A stretch of 6,235 nt of DNA from Rhodocyclaceae bacterium (GCA_027325905.1 DAIEEM010000306.1:1-6235), one strand, 5' to 3'; counted from the first letter of the stretch, positions 1 to 5,976 are shown. Notes: generated from the letters alone by a model not told the origin. Made by a program: numbers and translations.

Positions 1-57
1 GTTCTCGCGCGTGTCCACTACTTGCGTGTTGGGGTCCGCACAGTAAGGACATTTCAT
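1..57 (-). CDS. nrdR: NrdR transcriptional repressor, N-terminal fragment
   Basis: The first 19 codons are visible; the rest lies beyond the left edge. They translate to MKCPYCADPNTQVVDTREN, which closely matches the start of NrdR, the zinc-ribbon/ATP-cone repressor of ribonucleotide reductase operons. The first cysteine pair of the zinc ribbon (Cys3 and Cys6) is present; the second pair and the ATP-cone are outside the window. The ATG at 57 is preceded on the minus strand by a GGAG (64-67) with a 6-nt spacer. The gene lies downstream of glyA on the same strand, an order common in betaproteobacteria, but 345 bases of palindrome-rich spacer separate them. No NrdR-box-like operator was noticed nearby. 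The identification is firm for so short a piece because the residues and the neighbour both fit. Confidence 0.9.
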   Translation of the reverse strand, partial: MKCPYCADPNTQVVDTREN

Positions 58-63
58 GATTCG

Positions 64-67
64 CTCC
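64..67 (-). promoter_or_regulatory. Ribosome binding site of nrdR
   Basis: The minus strand reads CGGAGCGAATCATG, giving a GGAG core 6 nt before the nrdR start codon. It supports the ATG at 57 as the true start and shows that nrdR does not depend on translational coupling to glyA. Confidence 0.6.
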
Positions 68-111
68 GCAAATCGTGAACAGCACCCTACGGGCGCTCGA
101 TGCCCGCGCGC

Positions 112-213
112 GCCATGGGTGGCGGGTGGCCGACTCCGTCCATGTCCCCCGAGTTGGGCTGCGCCCAACTCTCCTCCTTTACTTCCCGGAGTCGGCCACT
201 CGCCACCCATGGC
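112..213 (-). repeat. Composite palindromic element, copy A
   Basis: The outer stem pairs 112-138 with 187-213: 27 pairs, 26 Watson-Crick and one G-T (125/200). Inside it an inner hairpin pairs 151-159 with 163-171 (GAGTTGGGC / GCCCAACTC, perfect, 3-nt loop). The two unpaired joining segments are 12 nt (139-150) and 15 nt (172-186). On the minus strand the core reads AAGTAAAGGAGGAG (184-171), hairpin, CGGGGGACATGGA (151-139). Both motifs recur exactly in copy B, in the opposite orientation. The strand given is the one on which the AGGAGG motif reads forward; which strand is functional is not known. I do not recognise a named family. It could be a structured RNA, an attenuator or a small non-autonomous mobile palindrome. 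Confidence 0.85.
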
Positions 214-262
214 AGGAGCCCTCGGTGCATGCCTTGAGCATCAAGACCGCACGGTGGTTCCG

Positions 263-368
263 GATCGATCCGGTGGGGAGCTCTGCTTCGCGCAAGTAAA
301 GGAGGAGGGACGGGCGCCGCCCGTCCCGGGGGACATGGAGCGCAGCAGGGCTTCCCGCCGGATCGATC
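263..368 (+). repeat. Composite palindromic element, copy B
   Basis: The outer stem pairs 263-291 with 340-368: 29 positions with 25 Watson-Crick pairs, three G-T pairs (274/357, 278/353, 282/349) and one mismatch (288/343). The inner hairpin pairs 307-315 with 319-327 (GGGACGGGC / GCCCGTCCC, perfect, 3-nt loop). The joining segments are 15 nt (292-306) and 12 nt (328-339), the same sizes as in copy A. The plus strand carries AAGTAAAGGAGGAG (294-307) and CGGGGGACATGGA (327-339), identical to copy A. The outer arms share no obvious sequence with those of copy A. All three G-T pairs would be A-C mismatches on the other strand, weakly favouring the plus strand as the folded one. The element ends 34 nt beyond the glyA stop codon. 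Confidence 0.85.
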
Positions 369-402
369 GCGCACCAATGCCAATACCGGAGCGGGTTTCA
401 CT

Positions 403-1650
403 TCAGTTGCCGTAAACGGGGAACTTCTTGCAGAGCTCCGCCACCTTGCCCCGCACCTTCTCGATCACCGCCTCGTCCGCCGGGTGGTCGAGCACGTCGG
501 CGATCAGGTTGGCGACCTTCTCGGCCTCGATCTCGGTGAAGCCGCGTGTGGTCATCGCCGGCGTGCCGATGCGCACGCCCGAGGTGACGAAGGGCTTCTG
601 CGGGTCGTTGGGGATGGAGTTCTTGTTGACCGTGATGTGGGCGCGGCCGAGCGCGGCCTCGGCCTCCTTGCCGGTGATGTTCTTGGCGCGCAGGTCGACG
701 AGGAAGACGTGCGACTCGGTGCGGCCGGAGACGATGCGCAGGCCGCGGTTCTGCAGCACCTTCACCATGACTTGGGCGTTCTCGACGACTTGTTCCTGGT
801 AGTCGCGGAATTCGGCGCTCATGGCTTCCTTGAAGGCCACCGCCTTGGCCGCGATCACGTGCATCAGCGGGCCGCCCTGCAGGCCGGGGAAGATGGCGGA
901 GTTGATGGCCTTCTCGTGCTCGGCGCGCATCAATATCAGGCCGCCCCGTGGACCGCGCAGAGTCTTGTGGGTCGTCGAAGTGACGACGTCGGCGTGCGGC
1001 ACCGGATTCGGATAGAAGCCCGCGGCGACGAGGCCCGCGTAGTGCGCCATGTCGACCATGAAAATGGCGCCGACGCTCTTGGCGACCTTGGCGAAGCGCT
1101 CGAAGTCGATCTTCAGCGCGAAGGCGGAGGCGCCGGCGATGATGAGCTTGGGCTTGTGCTCCTGCGCCAGCTTCTCCAGCGCCGCGTAGTCGATGTCCTC
1201 GTCGGCGTCGAGGCCGTAGGGCACGACGTTGAACCACTTGCCCGACATGTTCACCGGCGAGCCGTGCGTCAGGTGGCCGCCCATGGCGAGGTTCATGCCG
1301 ATGACGGTGTCGCCGGGCTTGAGGAAAGCCATGAACACGGCCTGGTTGGCCTGCGAGCCGGAATTCGGCTGCACGTTGGCGCAATCGGCGCCGAACAGCT
1401 TCTTGGCGCGGTCGATGGCCGTCTGTTCGACGATATCGACGTACTCGCAGCCGCCGTAATAGCGCTTGCCCGGATAGCCTTCGGCGTACTTGTTGGTCAA
1501 CTGCGAACCCTGGGCTTCGAGCACGGCGCAGGAAACGTAGTTCTCGGAAGCGATCAGCTCGATGTGATCTTCCTGGCGGCGGTTCTCGGACTGGATGGCG
1601 GCCCAGAGTTCGGCGTCGGTCTTGGCCAGGGTGTTCTGCTTGGAAAACAT
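403..1650 (-). CDS. glyA: Serine hydroxymethyltransferase
   Basis: This cytoplasmic PLP enzyme interconverts serine plus tetrahydrofolate with glycine plus 5,10-methylene-tetrahydrofolate, the main source of one-carbon units. The 415-residue product is full length for bacterial SHMT. Family signatures are all present: ELIASENY near 31-38, [14 protein letters not shown] at 54-67, the PLP-contacting VDMAHYAG at 199-206 (Asp200, His203), and [14 protein letters not shown] at 224-237. Lys229 is the Schiff-base lysine, at the same number as in the E. coli enzyme as I recall it. [11 protein letters not shown] at 361-370 is also typical. The start [12 protein letters not shown] matches the usual betaproteobacterial N-terminus. 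No Shine-Dalgarno sequence is seen; the bases before the ATG are CTTCCCCCC. The gene begins 43 nt after the stop of the upstream phosphatase gene and probably shares its transcript. nrdR lies downstream. Confidence 0.98.
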   Translation of the reverse strand: MFSKQNTLAKTDAELWAAIQSENRRQEDHIELIASENYVSCAVLEAQGSQLTNKYAEGYPGKRYYGGCEYVDIVEQTAIDRAKKLFGADCANVQPNSGSQANQAVFMAFLKPGDTVIGMNLAMGGHLTHGSPVNMSGKWFNVVPYGLDADEDIDYAALEKLAQEHKPKLIIAGASAFALKIDFERFAKVAKSVGAIFMVDMAHYAGLVAAGFYPNPVPHADVVTSTTHKTLRGPRGGLILMRAEHEKAINSAIFPGLQGGPLMHVIAAKAVAFKEAMSAEFRDYQEQVVENAQVMVKVLQNRGLRIVSGRTESHVFLVDLRAKNITGKEAEAALGRAHITVNKNSIPNDPQKPFVTSGVRIGTPAMTTRGFTEIEAEKVANLIADVLDHPADEAVIEKVRGKVAELCKKFPVYGN

Positions 1651-1693
1651 GGGGGGAAGAATCCGTATGAAAGGGGAAAGCGAAGATTTTACC

Positions 1694-2329
1694 TTAGCCG
1701 GACACCTCGTCCAACGCCATGTCCAAATGCGTCTTTTCGCCCCAGGCGACGAGGCGCCAGGCGCCGTCGCCGCCTTCGATCCAGTTCACGCCCGCATTCG
1801 GGATCGGGAAATCGCGCGCACCGGCAAGATCGCGTGCCGTGGCGATGCGGTAGACGATGTCGAGCACGCCGCCGTGGGCGACCAGCAGCAGCGTCCGGCC
1901 GGCATGCGCGGCGGCGAGTTCGGCGAGCGTCGCGGCGATGCGCGCGGCGAAGCCGGCGAGCGTCTCGCCGCCGTCGAGGTCGTGCTGCAAAGCTCGCCCG
2001 GCGTAGGCGTCGTGGAGGACCGGGAAGCGCTGCTGCGCCTCGGCGCTCGTCAGTCCCTGCATGCGGCCGTAATGCCGCTCGCGCAGACCCGGGGCAGCCG
2101 TCACGGGCAGGCGGAGCGCCGCGGCGATGGGCTGGGCGGTCTGCCAGGTGCGCAGCAGATCGCTGCTGTAGAGGGCGTCGAAGCGCTGTCCTGCGAGCCC
2201 CGCCGCGGTTGCCGCCGCCTGGGCATGCCCGGCGGCATTCAGCGGAATGTCGATCTGCCCCTGGATGCGCCTGGCGGCATTCCAGTCGGTCTCGCCATGG
2301 CGGAGGATGCAAACGCGAGTCGGATTCAT
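1694..2329 (-). CDS. Histidine phosphatase superfamily protein (phosphoglycerate mutase/CobC-like)
   Basis: The 211-residue protein has the branch-1 histidine phosphatase fold signature. LRHGET lies at 9-14, with Arg10, the phospho-accepting His11 and Gly12. An acid/phosphate region with RHYG lies near 85-88, GGET at 120-123 (Glu122 a likely proton donor), and [10 protein letters not shown] with the second catalytic His152. Relatives include GpmB-type phosphatases and alpha-ribazole phosphatase CobC. The substrate cannot be told from sequence, and no cobalamin genes are nearby, so no symbol is given. The frame stays open upstream to about 2590, but homology starts exactly at [14 protein letters not shown], so the ATG at 2329 is chosen. 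No Shine-Dalgarno precedes it. A promoter-like pair ends about 8 nt upstream, which suggests a leaderless or nearly leaderless message. It is followed by glyA after 43 nt, probably in one operon. Confidence 0.9.
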   Translation of the reverse strand: MNPTRVCILRHGETDWNAARRIQGQIDIPLNAAGHAQAAATAAGLAGQRFDALYSSDLLRTWQTAQPIAAALRLPVTAAPGLRERHYGRMQGLTSAEAQQRFPVLHDAYAGRALQHDLDGGETLAGFAARIAATLAELAAAHAGRTLLLVAHGGVLDIVYRIATARDLAGARDFPIPNAGVNWIEGGDGAWRLVAWGEKTHLDMALDEVSG

Positions 2330-2337
2330 GAGCGGGT

Positions 2338-2365
2338 ATTGTAAATTTCCGCAACTGGCCGGCAA
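2338..2365 (-). promoter_or_regulatory. Candidate sigma-70 promoter of the phosphatase-glyA operon
   Basis: On the minus strand TTGCCG (2365-2360, 4/6 to TTGACA) is followed after 16 nt by TACAAT (2343-2338, 5/6 to TATAAT). The -10 box ends only 8 nt before the ATG at 2329, so the predicted start of transcription falls within about 2 nt of the start codon. This agrees with the absence of a Shine-Dalgarno. It is predicted by eye only. The rest of the 154-nt divergent region shows a small GGCGCC-loop-GGCGCC hairpin (2405-2422) and no convincing plus-strand promoter for dctQ. Confidence 0.45.
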
Positions 2366-2466
2366 AAACGGGGAAACCGCATTAAAGTTACGCGGCCGCC
2401 AAACGGCGCCCGGCGGGGCGCCCCAAGAACAGGCGACGAATTTTACACCACCGCCGCAGCACCCCC

Positions 2467-2475
2467 GGGGAGGAG
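2467..2475 (+). promoter_or_regulatory. Ribosome binding site of dctQ
   Basis: GGGGAGGAG lies 8 nt before the ATG at 2484. It is a near-ideal site and decides the dctQ start, because the same frame is open further upstream to 2247 but only overlaps the divergent phosphatase gene there. Confidence 0.8.
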
Positions 2476-2483
2476 AACGCCGC

Positions 2484-3080
2484 ATGCAACCGCTACTCAA
2501 GCTATCCGGCTTGATCGACGCCATCAACGAACGCATGGGCAAAGCCACGACCTGGCTGGTGCTGGTGGTCGTGCTCATCAGCGCCGGCAACGCCGTGATG
2601 CGCTATGCCATCAACTGGAGTTCCAACGCCTTCCTCGAAATCCAGTGGTACCTGTTCTCGGCGATCTTCCTGCTCTGCGCCGGCTATACGCTGCTGCACA
2701 ACGAACACGTGCGCATCGACATCGTCTCGGGCCATCTCACGGCGAAGACGCGCGCCTGGATCGACGTCTTCGGCATCCTGCTGTTCCTCTTCCCGATGGC
2801 CTACCTGTTCGTCAGGCTGGGCTGGCCCTTCTTCATGGTTTCCTACGCCGAGGGCGAACTGTCCCCCAACGCCGGCGGCCTGCTGCGCTGGCCGGTGAAG
2901 CTGCTGTTGCCGGTCGGCTTCTTCTTCCTGCTGCTGCAGGGCGCATCCGAACTAATCAAGCGCTTCGCCTTCATCAAGGGCCTGATTCCCGATCCCACCG
3001 ATCGCGGCGGCAGGACCGCCGAAGAGGAACTGGCCGACGAAATCGCCAAGACCGCGCAGGGAGTCGAAGACAATGGCTGA
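2484..3080 (+). CDS. dctQ: TRAP transporter small permease subunit (DctQ family)
   Basis: This is the small inner-membrane subunit of a tripartite ATP-independent periplasmic transporter. It pairs with the large subunit DctM and is required for uptake. The 198-residue protein shows four hydrophobic segments at about 22-42, 52-72, 91-112 and 135-157, as expected. The stretch EIQWYLFSAIFLLCAGYTLL (52-71), followed by an HNEHVRIDI segment (72-80), is the family hallmark. The C-terminal 30 residues are charged and cytoplasmic in character. The ATG at 2484 is chosen for its strong ribosome binding site and because homology begins there. Its last 8 nt overlap the dctM start, so the two are translationally coupled. 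It belongs to the longer type annotated as mannitol/chloroaromatic transport. That label is inherited from homologs and does not establish the substrate. Confidence 0.93.
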   Translation: MQPLLKLSGLIDAINERMGKATTWLVLVVVLISAGNAVMRYAINWSSNAFLEIQWYLFSAIFLLCAGYTLLHNEHVRIDIVSGHLTAKTRAWIDVFGILLFLFPMAYLFVRLGWPFFMVSYAEGELSPNAGGLLRWPVKLLLPVGFFFLLLQGASELIKRFAFIKGLIPDPTDRGGRTAEEELADEIAKTAQGVEDNG

Positions 3081-4815
3081 GTTCATAATCGCGAACATGG
3101 CGCCGATCATGTTCGCCTCGCTGGTGCTGTTCCTGCTGATCGGCTTCCCCGTCGCCTTCTCGCTCGCCGCCAACGGCGTGCTGTTCGGCCTCATCGGCAT
3201 CGACCTCGGCCTGCTGCATCCCGCCCTGTTCTCGGCGCTGCCGGAGCGCGTGTTCGGCGTCATGGACAATGACACGCTGCTGGCGGTGACCTTCTTCACC
3301 TTCATGGGCCTGATCCTGGAACGCTCGGGCATGGCGGAGGATCTGCTCGACACCATCGGCCAGTTGTTCGGGCCGATCCGCGGCGGGCTGGCCTACGCCG
3401 TAATTTTCGTCGGCGCGCTGCTGGCGGCCACCACCGGCGTCGTCGCCGCCTCGGTAATCTCGATGGGCCTGATCTCGCTGCCGATCATGATGCGCTACGG
3501 CTACAACAAATCCATCGCCGCGGGCGTCATCGCCGCCTCGGGCACCCTGGCGCAGATCATCCCGCCGTCGCTGGTGCTGATCATCATGGCCGACCAGCTC
3601 GGCCGCTCGGTCGGCGATATGTACGAAGGCGCCTTCGTGCCGGGCTTCGTACTGGCCGGGCTGTACGTCGTCTTCATTTTCGGCGTCACCATTTTCCGGC
3701 CGAAATGGGCGCCGGCCCTACCCGTGGAAGCGCGCACCATCAGGGAAAACGACGGTTCCAGCGGCATGATGTCGGTCGCCGTGCTGGCGTTGATCTCGAC
3801 GGCGGCGGCCATCGCCTTCGCCAAGATGTACAACCCGGAAGCGCCCACCGACGAACGCATCGTCGTCTCGATGCTGATCGGCATCGGCACCGCCTTCCTG
3901 CTTTCCGTCATCAACAGCGTGCTGAAACTGAACCTGCTTTCGCGCCTGGCGGCGAAGGTGACTTTCGTCCTGATTCCGCCGCTGGCGCTGATCTTCCTCG
4001 TGCTCGGCACCATCTTCCTCGGCATTGCCACGCCGACCGAAGGCGGCGCCATGGGCGCCACCGGCGCGCTGATCCTCGCCGTGATGAAGCGGCGCCTGTC
4101 GTGGAAACTGGTGAAGCAGGCGATGGATTCGACCGCCAAGCTCACCACCTTCGTCGTCTTCATCCTCGTCGGCGCGCGCGTCTTCTCGCTCTCCTTCTAC
4201 GGCGTCAATGGCCATGTCTGGGTCGAACACCTGCTGATTTCCCTACCCGGCGGCCAGGTCGGCTTCCTCATCGTCACCAACCTGCTGGTCTTCGTGCTGG
4301 CCTTCTTCCTCGACTTCTTCGAGCTGGCCTTCATCATCGTGCCGCTGCTGGCGCCGGTGGCCGAAAAGCTCGGCATCGACCTGATCTGGTTCGGCGTCCT
4401 GTTGGCGGTCAACATGCAGACCTCGTTCATGCATCCGCCCTTCGGCTTCGCGCTGTTCTACTTGCGCTCGGTGGCGCCGAAGTCGGTGAAGACCTCGGAA
4501 ATCTACTGGGGCGCCATCCCCTTCGTCGTCATCCAGATGATCATGGTGGGGTTGATCATCATCTTCCCGAAGCTCGTCAGCTACGGCGGCGACAGCGGCG
4601 CGGCGCAGGCGCCGGTGGAACTCAACGTCGAGCTCAAGCGCAGCGAGAGCGATCCGGCCGACAAGAACCTGGCGCCCGCGGCGAGCACGGACGACGACTT
4701 GGCGAAGGCGCTACGCGGCGAGAGCGCAGCGCCCGCGCCGGCCCAACCGAAGCCCGATGCCAAGGCGGCGCAGAAGAAAGAAGACGACTTGGAGAAGGCC
4801 TTGCGCGGCGAGTAG
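3073..4815 (+). CDS. dctM: TRAP transporter large permease subunit (DctM family) with charged C-terminal tail
   Basis: This is the large membrane subunit that forms the ion-coupled translocation path of the TRAP system. The 580-residue protein is strongly hydrophobic with many membrane segments between about 8 and 505. Hallmarks are the IIPPSLVLII segment (162-171) and the ATPTEGGAMGATGALIL segment (319-335). It is longer than the common DctM size of about 430. The region around 210-300 carries extra hydrophobic segments (about 234-250 and 264-283), as in the mannitol/chloroaromatic subgroup. A hydrophilic tail of about 75 residues (506-580) follows, rich in Ala, Lys, Asp and Glu. The tail contains DDLAKALRGE (541-550) and DDLEKALRGE (571-580) as a near-exact repeat. 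The start overlaps dctQ by 8 nt and has GGGAG (3059-3063) 9 nt upstream. A 44-nt palindrome follows the stop. The substrate is unknown; organic acids are likely. Confidence 0.95.
   Translation: MAEFIIANMAPIMFASLVLFLLIGFPVAFSLAANGVLFGLIGIDLGLLHPALFSALPERVFGVMDNDTLLAVTFFTFMGLILERSGMAEDLLDTIGQLFGPIRGGLAYAVIFVGALLAATTGVVAASVISMGLISLPIMMRYGYNKSIAAGVIAASGTLAQIIPPSLVLIIMADQLGRSVGDMYEGAFVPGFVLAGLYVVFIFGVTIFRPKWAPALPVEARTIRENDGSSGMMSVAVLALISTAAAIAFAKMYNPEAPTDERIVVSMLIGIGTAFLLSVINSVLKLNLLSRLAAKVTFVLIPPLALIFLVLGTIFLGIATPTEGGAMGATGALILAVMKRRLSWKLVKQAMDSTAKLTTFVVFILVGARVFSLSFYGVNGHVWVEHLLISLPGGQVGFLIVTNLLVFVLAFFLDFFELAFIIVPLLAPVAEKLGIDLIWFGVLLAVNMQTSFMHPPFGFALFYLRSVAPKSVKTSEIYWGAIPFVVIQMIMVGLIIIFPKLVSYGGDSGAAQAPVELNVELKRSESDPADKNLAPAASTDDDLAKALRGESAAPAPAQPKPDAKAAQKKEDDLEKALRGE
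4693..4812 (+). repeat. Duplicated decapeptide in the DctM tail
   Basis: Codons 541-550 and 571-580 of dctM (4693-4722 and 4783-4812) encode DDLAKALRGE and DDLEKALRGE, identical at 9 of 10 residues and 30 residues apart. The linker is Ala/Pro/Lys-rich. The second copy ends exactly at the stop codon. The DNA copies differ at several synonymous positions, so the duplication is not very recent or the peptide is under selection. Confidence 0.85.
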
Positions 4816-4832
4816 GCGCCGTCCGCGCTCGG

Positions 4833-4876
4833 CGTCAACGAAGAAGCCCCGCCGCGGCGGGGCTTCTTCGTTGACG
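4833..4876. terminator. Bidirectional hairpin between convergent dctM and dctP
   Basis: Positions 4833-4854 and 4855-4876 form a perfect 22 + 22 nt palindrome. The GC-rich centre GCCCCGCCGCGGCGGGGC is flanked by GAAGAA / TTCTTC arms, so each strand ends the GC stem with a short pyrimidine-rich run. It starts 17 nt after the dctM stop and ends 10 nt before the dctP stop on the other strand. This is the place and form expected of a shared terminator. There is no long uninterrupted T-run. An additional CCGTCC (4819-4824) could pair with GGACGG (4876-4881) as an alternative outer stem. Confidence 0.8.
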
Positions 4877-4886
4877 GACGGTGCGT

Positions 4887-5969
4887 CTATTTGCCGCCGT
4901 GCATGAACTGCGCCAGGCTGTACTCGACGATGCCGTCCCAGGCGTTCTGGGACTTGGCGTACTTGAAGTATTCGCCCGAGATCTTCTTGAAGGCCGGGCT
5001 TTTCTCCGATTCTTCGGCATACACCTCGAACGAGGCCTTGTAGAAGGCCTTCATCAGTTCGTCGTTGAACTTGTGCAACTTGATGCCGTTCTGCAGCAAC
5101 CTCGCGAGCGCCGGCGGATTCTTGTGGTCGTATTCTGCCATCATGGTGACGTTGGCTTCATTCGCCGCGGCCTCGAAAGCCGCCTTGTATTCGGCCGGCA
5201 GCTTGGTCCATTCCTTCAGGGCGACGAAGAAGTGGATGACCGGACCCGGCTCCCACCAGCCCGGATAGTAGTAGTTCTTGGCGACCTTGTAGAAGCCCAG
5301 CTTCTCGTCGTCGTAGGGACCGACCCACTCGGCGGCGTCGATGGTGCCCTTCTCCAGCGCCGGATAGATGTCGCTGCCGGGAATCTGCTGCGGCACGGCG
5401 CCGAGCTTGGCCCAGGGCTTGCCGGCGAGGCCGGCGATGCGGAACTTGACGCCCTTGATATCGGCCAGGCTGTTGATCTCCTTGCGGAACCAGCCGCCCA
5501 TCTGGGCGCCGGTGTTGCCGCCGACGAAGGAGCGGACGCCGTAGTTCGAGTAGAAGTCGTCGAGCAGCTTCTGACCGCCGCCGTAGTAGATCCAGGCGTT
5601 GGTCTGGCGGCAGTTCATGCCGAAGGGCAGCGCCGTGCCGATGGCGAAGGTCGGCTCCTTGCCGAACGAGTAGTAGGAGCAGGTATGGCAGCACTCGACG
5701 GTGCCGGCCGAAACGGCGTCCAGCGCCGCCGGTCCGCCCGGCACCAGTTCGCCGCCGGCGAAAACCTGGATCTGGAACTTGCCGCCGGTGATTTCCTTTA
5801 CGCGATTGGCCAGCGTATCGGCGCCGCCGAAAATGGTGTCGAGGCTCTTCGGGAAAGCCGAGGTCAGGCGCCATTTGACGGCCGGCAGTTCGGCCGCGAT
5901 CGCCGGCGCCACGCCGGTCGCCAGGATGCCGGCCATGCCCGCGTTCTTGAGAAACTTGCGACGTTCCAT
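4887..5969 (-). CDS. dctP: TRAP transporter substrate-binding protein (DctP family), Tat-exported
   Basis: This periplasmic receptor captures a substrate, probably an organic acid, for the DctQM permease. The 360-residue precursor starts with a twin-arginine signal, MERRKFLKNAGMAGILATGV, with likely cleavage after about residue 25 or 26. The mature part has the DctP fold markers. Arg177 in KGVKFRIAG fits the conserved arginine that usually pairs with the substrate carboxylate. GTIDAAEWVGPYDDEKLGFY spans 208-227, and YYYPGWWEPG (233-242) follows. From memory, the latter segments and Gln156 resemble the 2-oxo-acid-binding TakP and lactate-binding relatives, so a small 2-oxo or 2-hydroxy acid is plausible but unproven. 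Unusual cysteines lie at 93, 94, 97 and 120. The ATG at 5969 is chosen over an in-frame upstream one at 6023 for its AGGAG (7-nt spacer) and signal peptide. It follows pmbA by 59 nt and converges on dctQM. Confidence 0.95.
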   Translation of the reverse strand: MERRKFLKNAGMAGILATGVAPAIAAELPAVKWRLTSAFPKSLDTIFGGADTLANRVKEITGGKFQIQVFAGGELVPGGPAALDAVSAGTVECCHTCSYYSFGKEPTFAIGTALPFGMNCRQTNAWIYYGGGQKLLDDFYSNYGVRSFVGGNTGAQMGGWFRKEINSLADIKGVKFRIAGLAGKPWAKLGAVPQQIPGSDIYPALEKGTIDAAEWVGPYDDEKLGFYKVAKNYYYPGWWEPGPVIHFFVALKEWTKLPAEYKAAFEAAANEANVTMMAEYDHKNPPALARLLQNGIKLHKFNDELMKAFYKASFEVYAEESEKSPAFKKISGEYFKYAKSQNAWDGIVEYSLAQFMHGGK

Positions 5970-5976
5970 ATGCCAT

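Larger units (their letters stand above)
58..402. other. glyA-nrdR spacer without a gene, palindrome-rich
   Basis: This 345-base stretch has no protein gene I can support. The open frames crossing it are low-complexity GC-rich products unlike any family I recognise. It holds two composite palindromic elements (112-213 and 263-368), described separately. Left of the first there is a small hairpin-forming GGGC/GCCC pair at 91-105. Between the two elements is about 50 nt without clear structure. A perfect 14-nt palindrome, CCGGATCGATCCGG (260-273), overlaps the outer arm of the second element. No T-run typical of an intrinsic terminator follows any of the hairpins in the glyA direction. If glyA and nrdR are co-transcribed, the whole spacer is part of that mRNA. 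Confidence 0.75.

Noticed and set aside
112..368. Elements A and B as a CRISPR array, integron attC sites or ordinary intrinsic terminators
   Set aside because: There are only two copies, in opposite orientation; no attC core sequences are seen and no T-runs follow the stems.
56..415. A 119-codon plus-strand frame and a 104-codon minus-strand frame in the glyA-nrdR spacer
   Set aside because: Both run straight through the palindromes, so their peptides are dictated by the inverted repeats. Pro/Arg-rich composition and lack of recognisable domains argue against real genes.
484..2331. A 615-codon plus-strand open frame opposite glyA and the phosphatase
   Set aside because: It is antisense to two genes with clear family signatures. 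The product is low-complexity and rich in Arg/Ala/Gly, as expected for a GC-rich shadow frame.
2355..2400. Sigma-54 or sigma-70 promoter for dctQ on the plus strand
   Set aside because: TGGC and TAAAGT-like pieces are present, but not with correct spacing to a second element.
2405..2422. GGCGCC-loop-GGCGCC hairpin in the divergent region as an operator or attenuator
   Set aside because: Six-base GC palindromes are frequent at this base composition, and nothing ties it to a known regulator.
2330..2590. N-terminal extension of the phosphatase to an ATG at 2590
   Set aside because: It would cover the dctQ start and its ribosome binding site, and histidine phosphatase homology begins precisely at the ATG at 2329.
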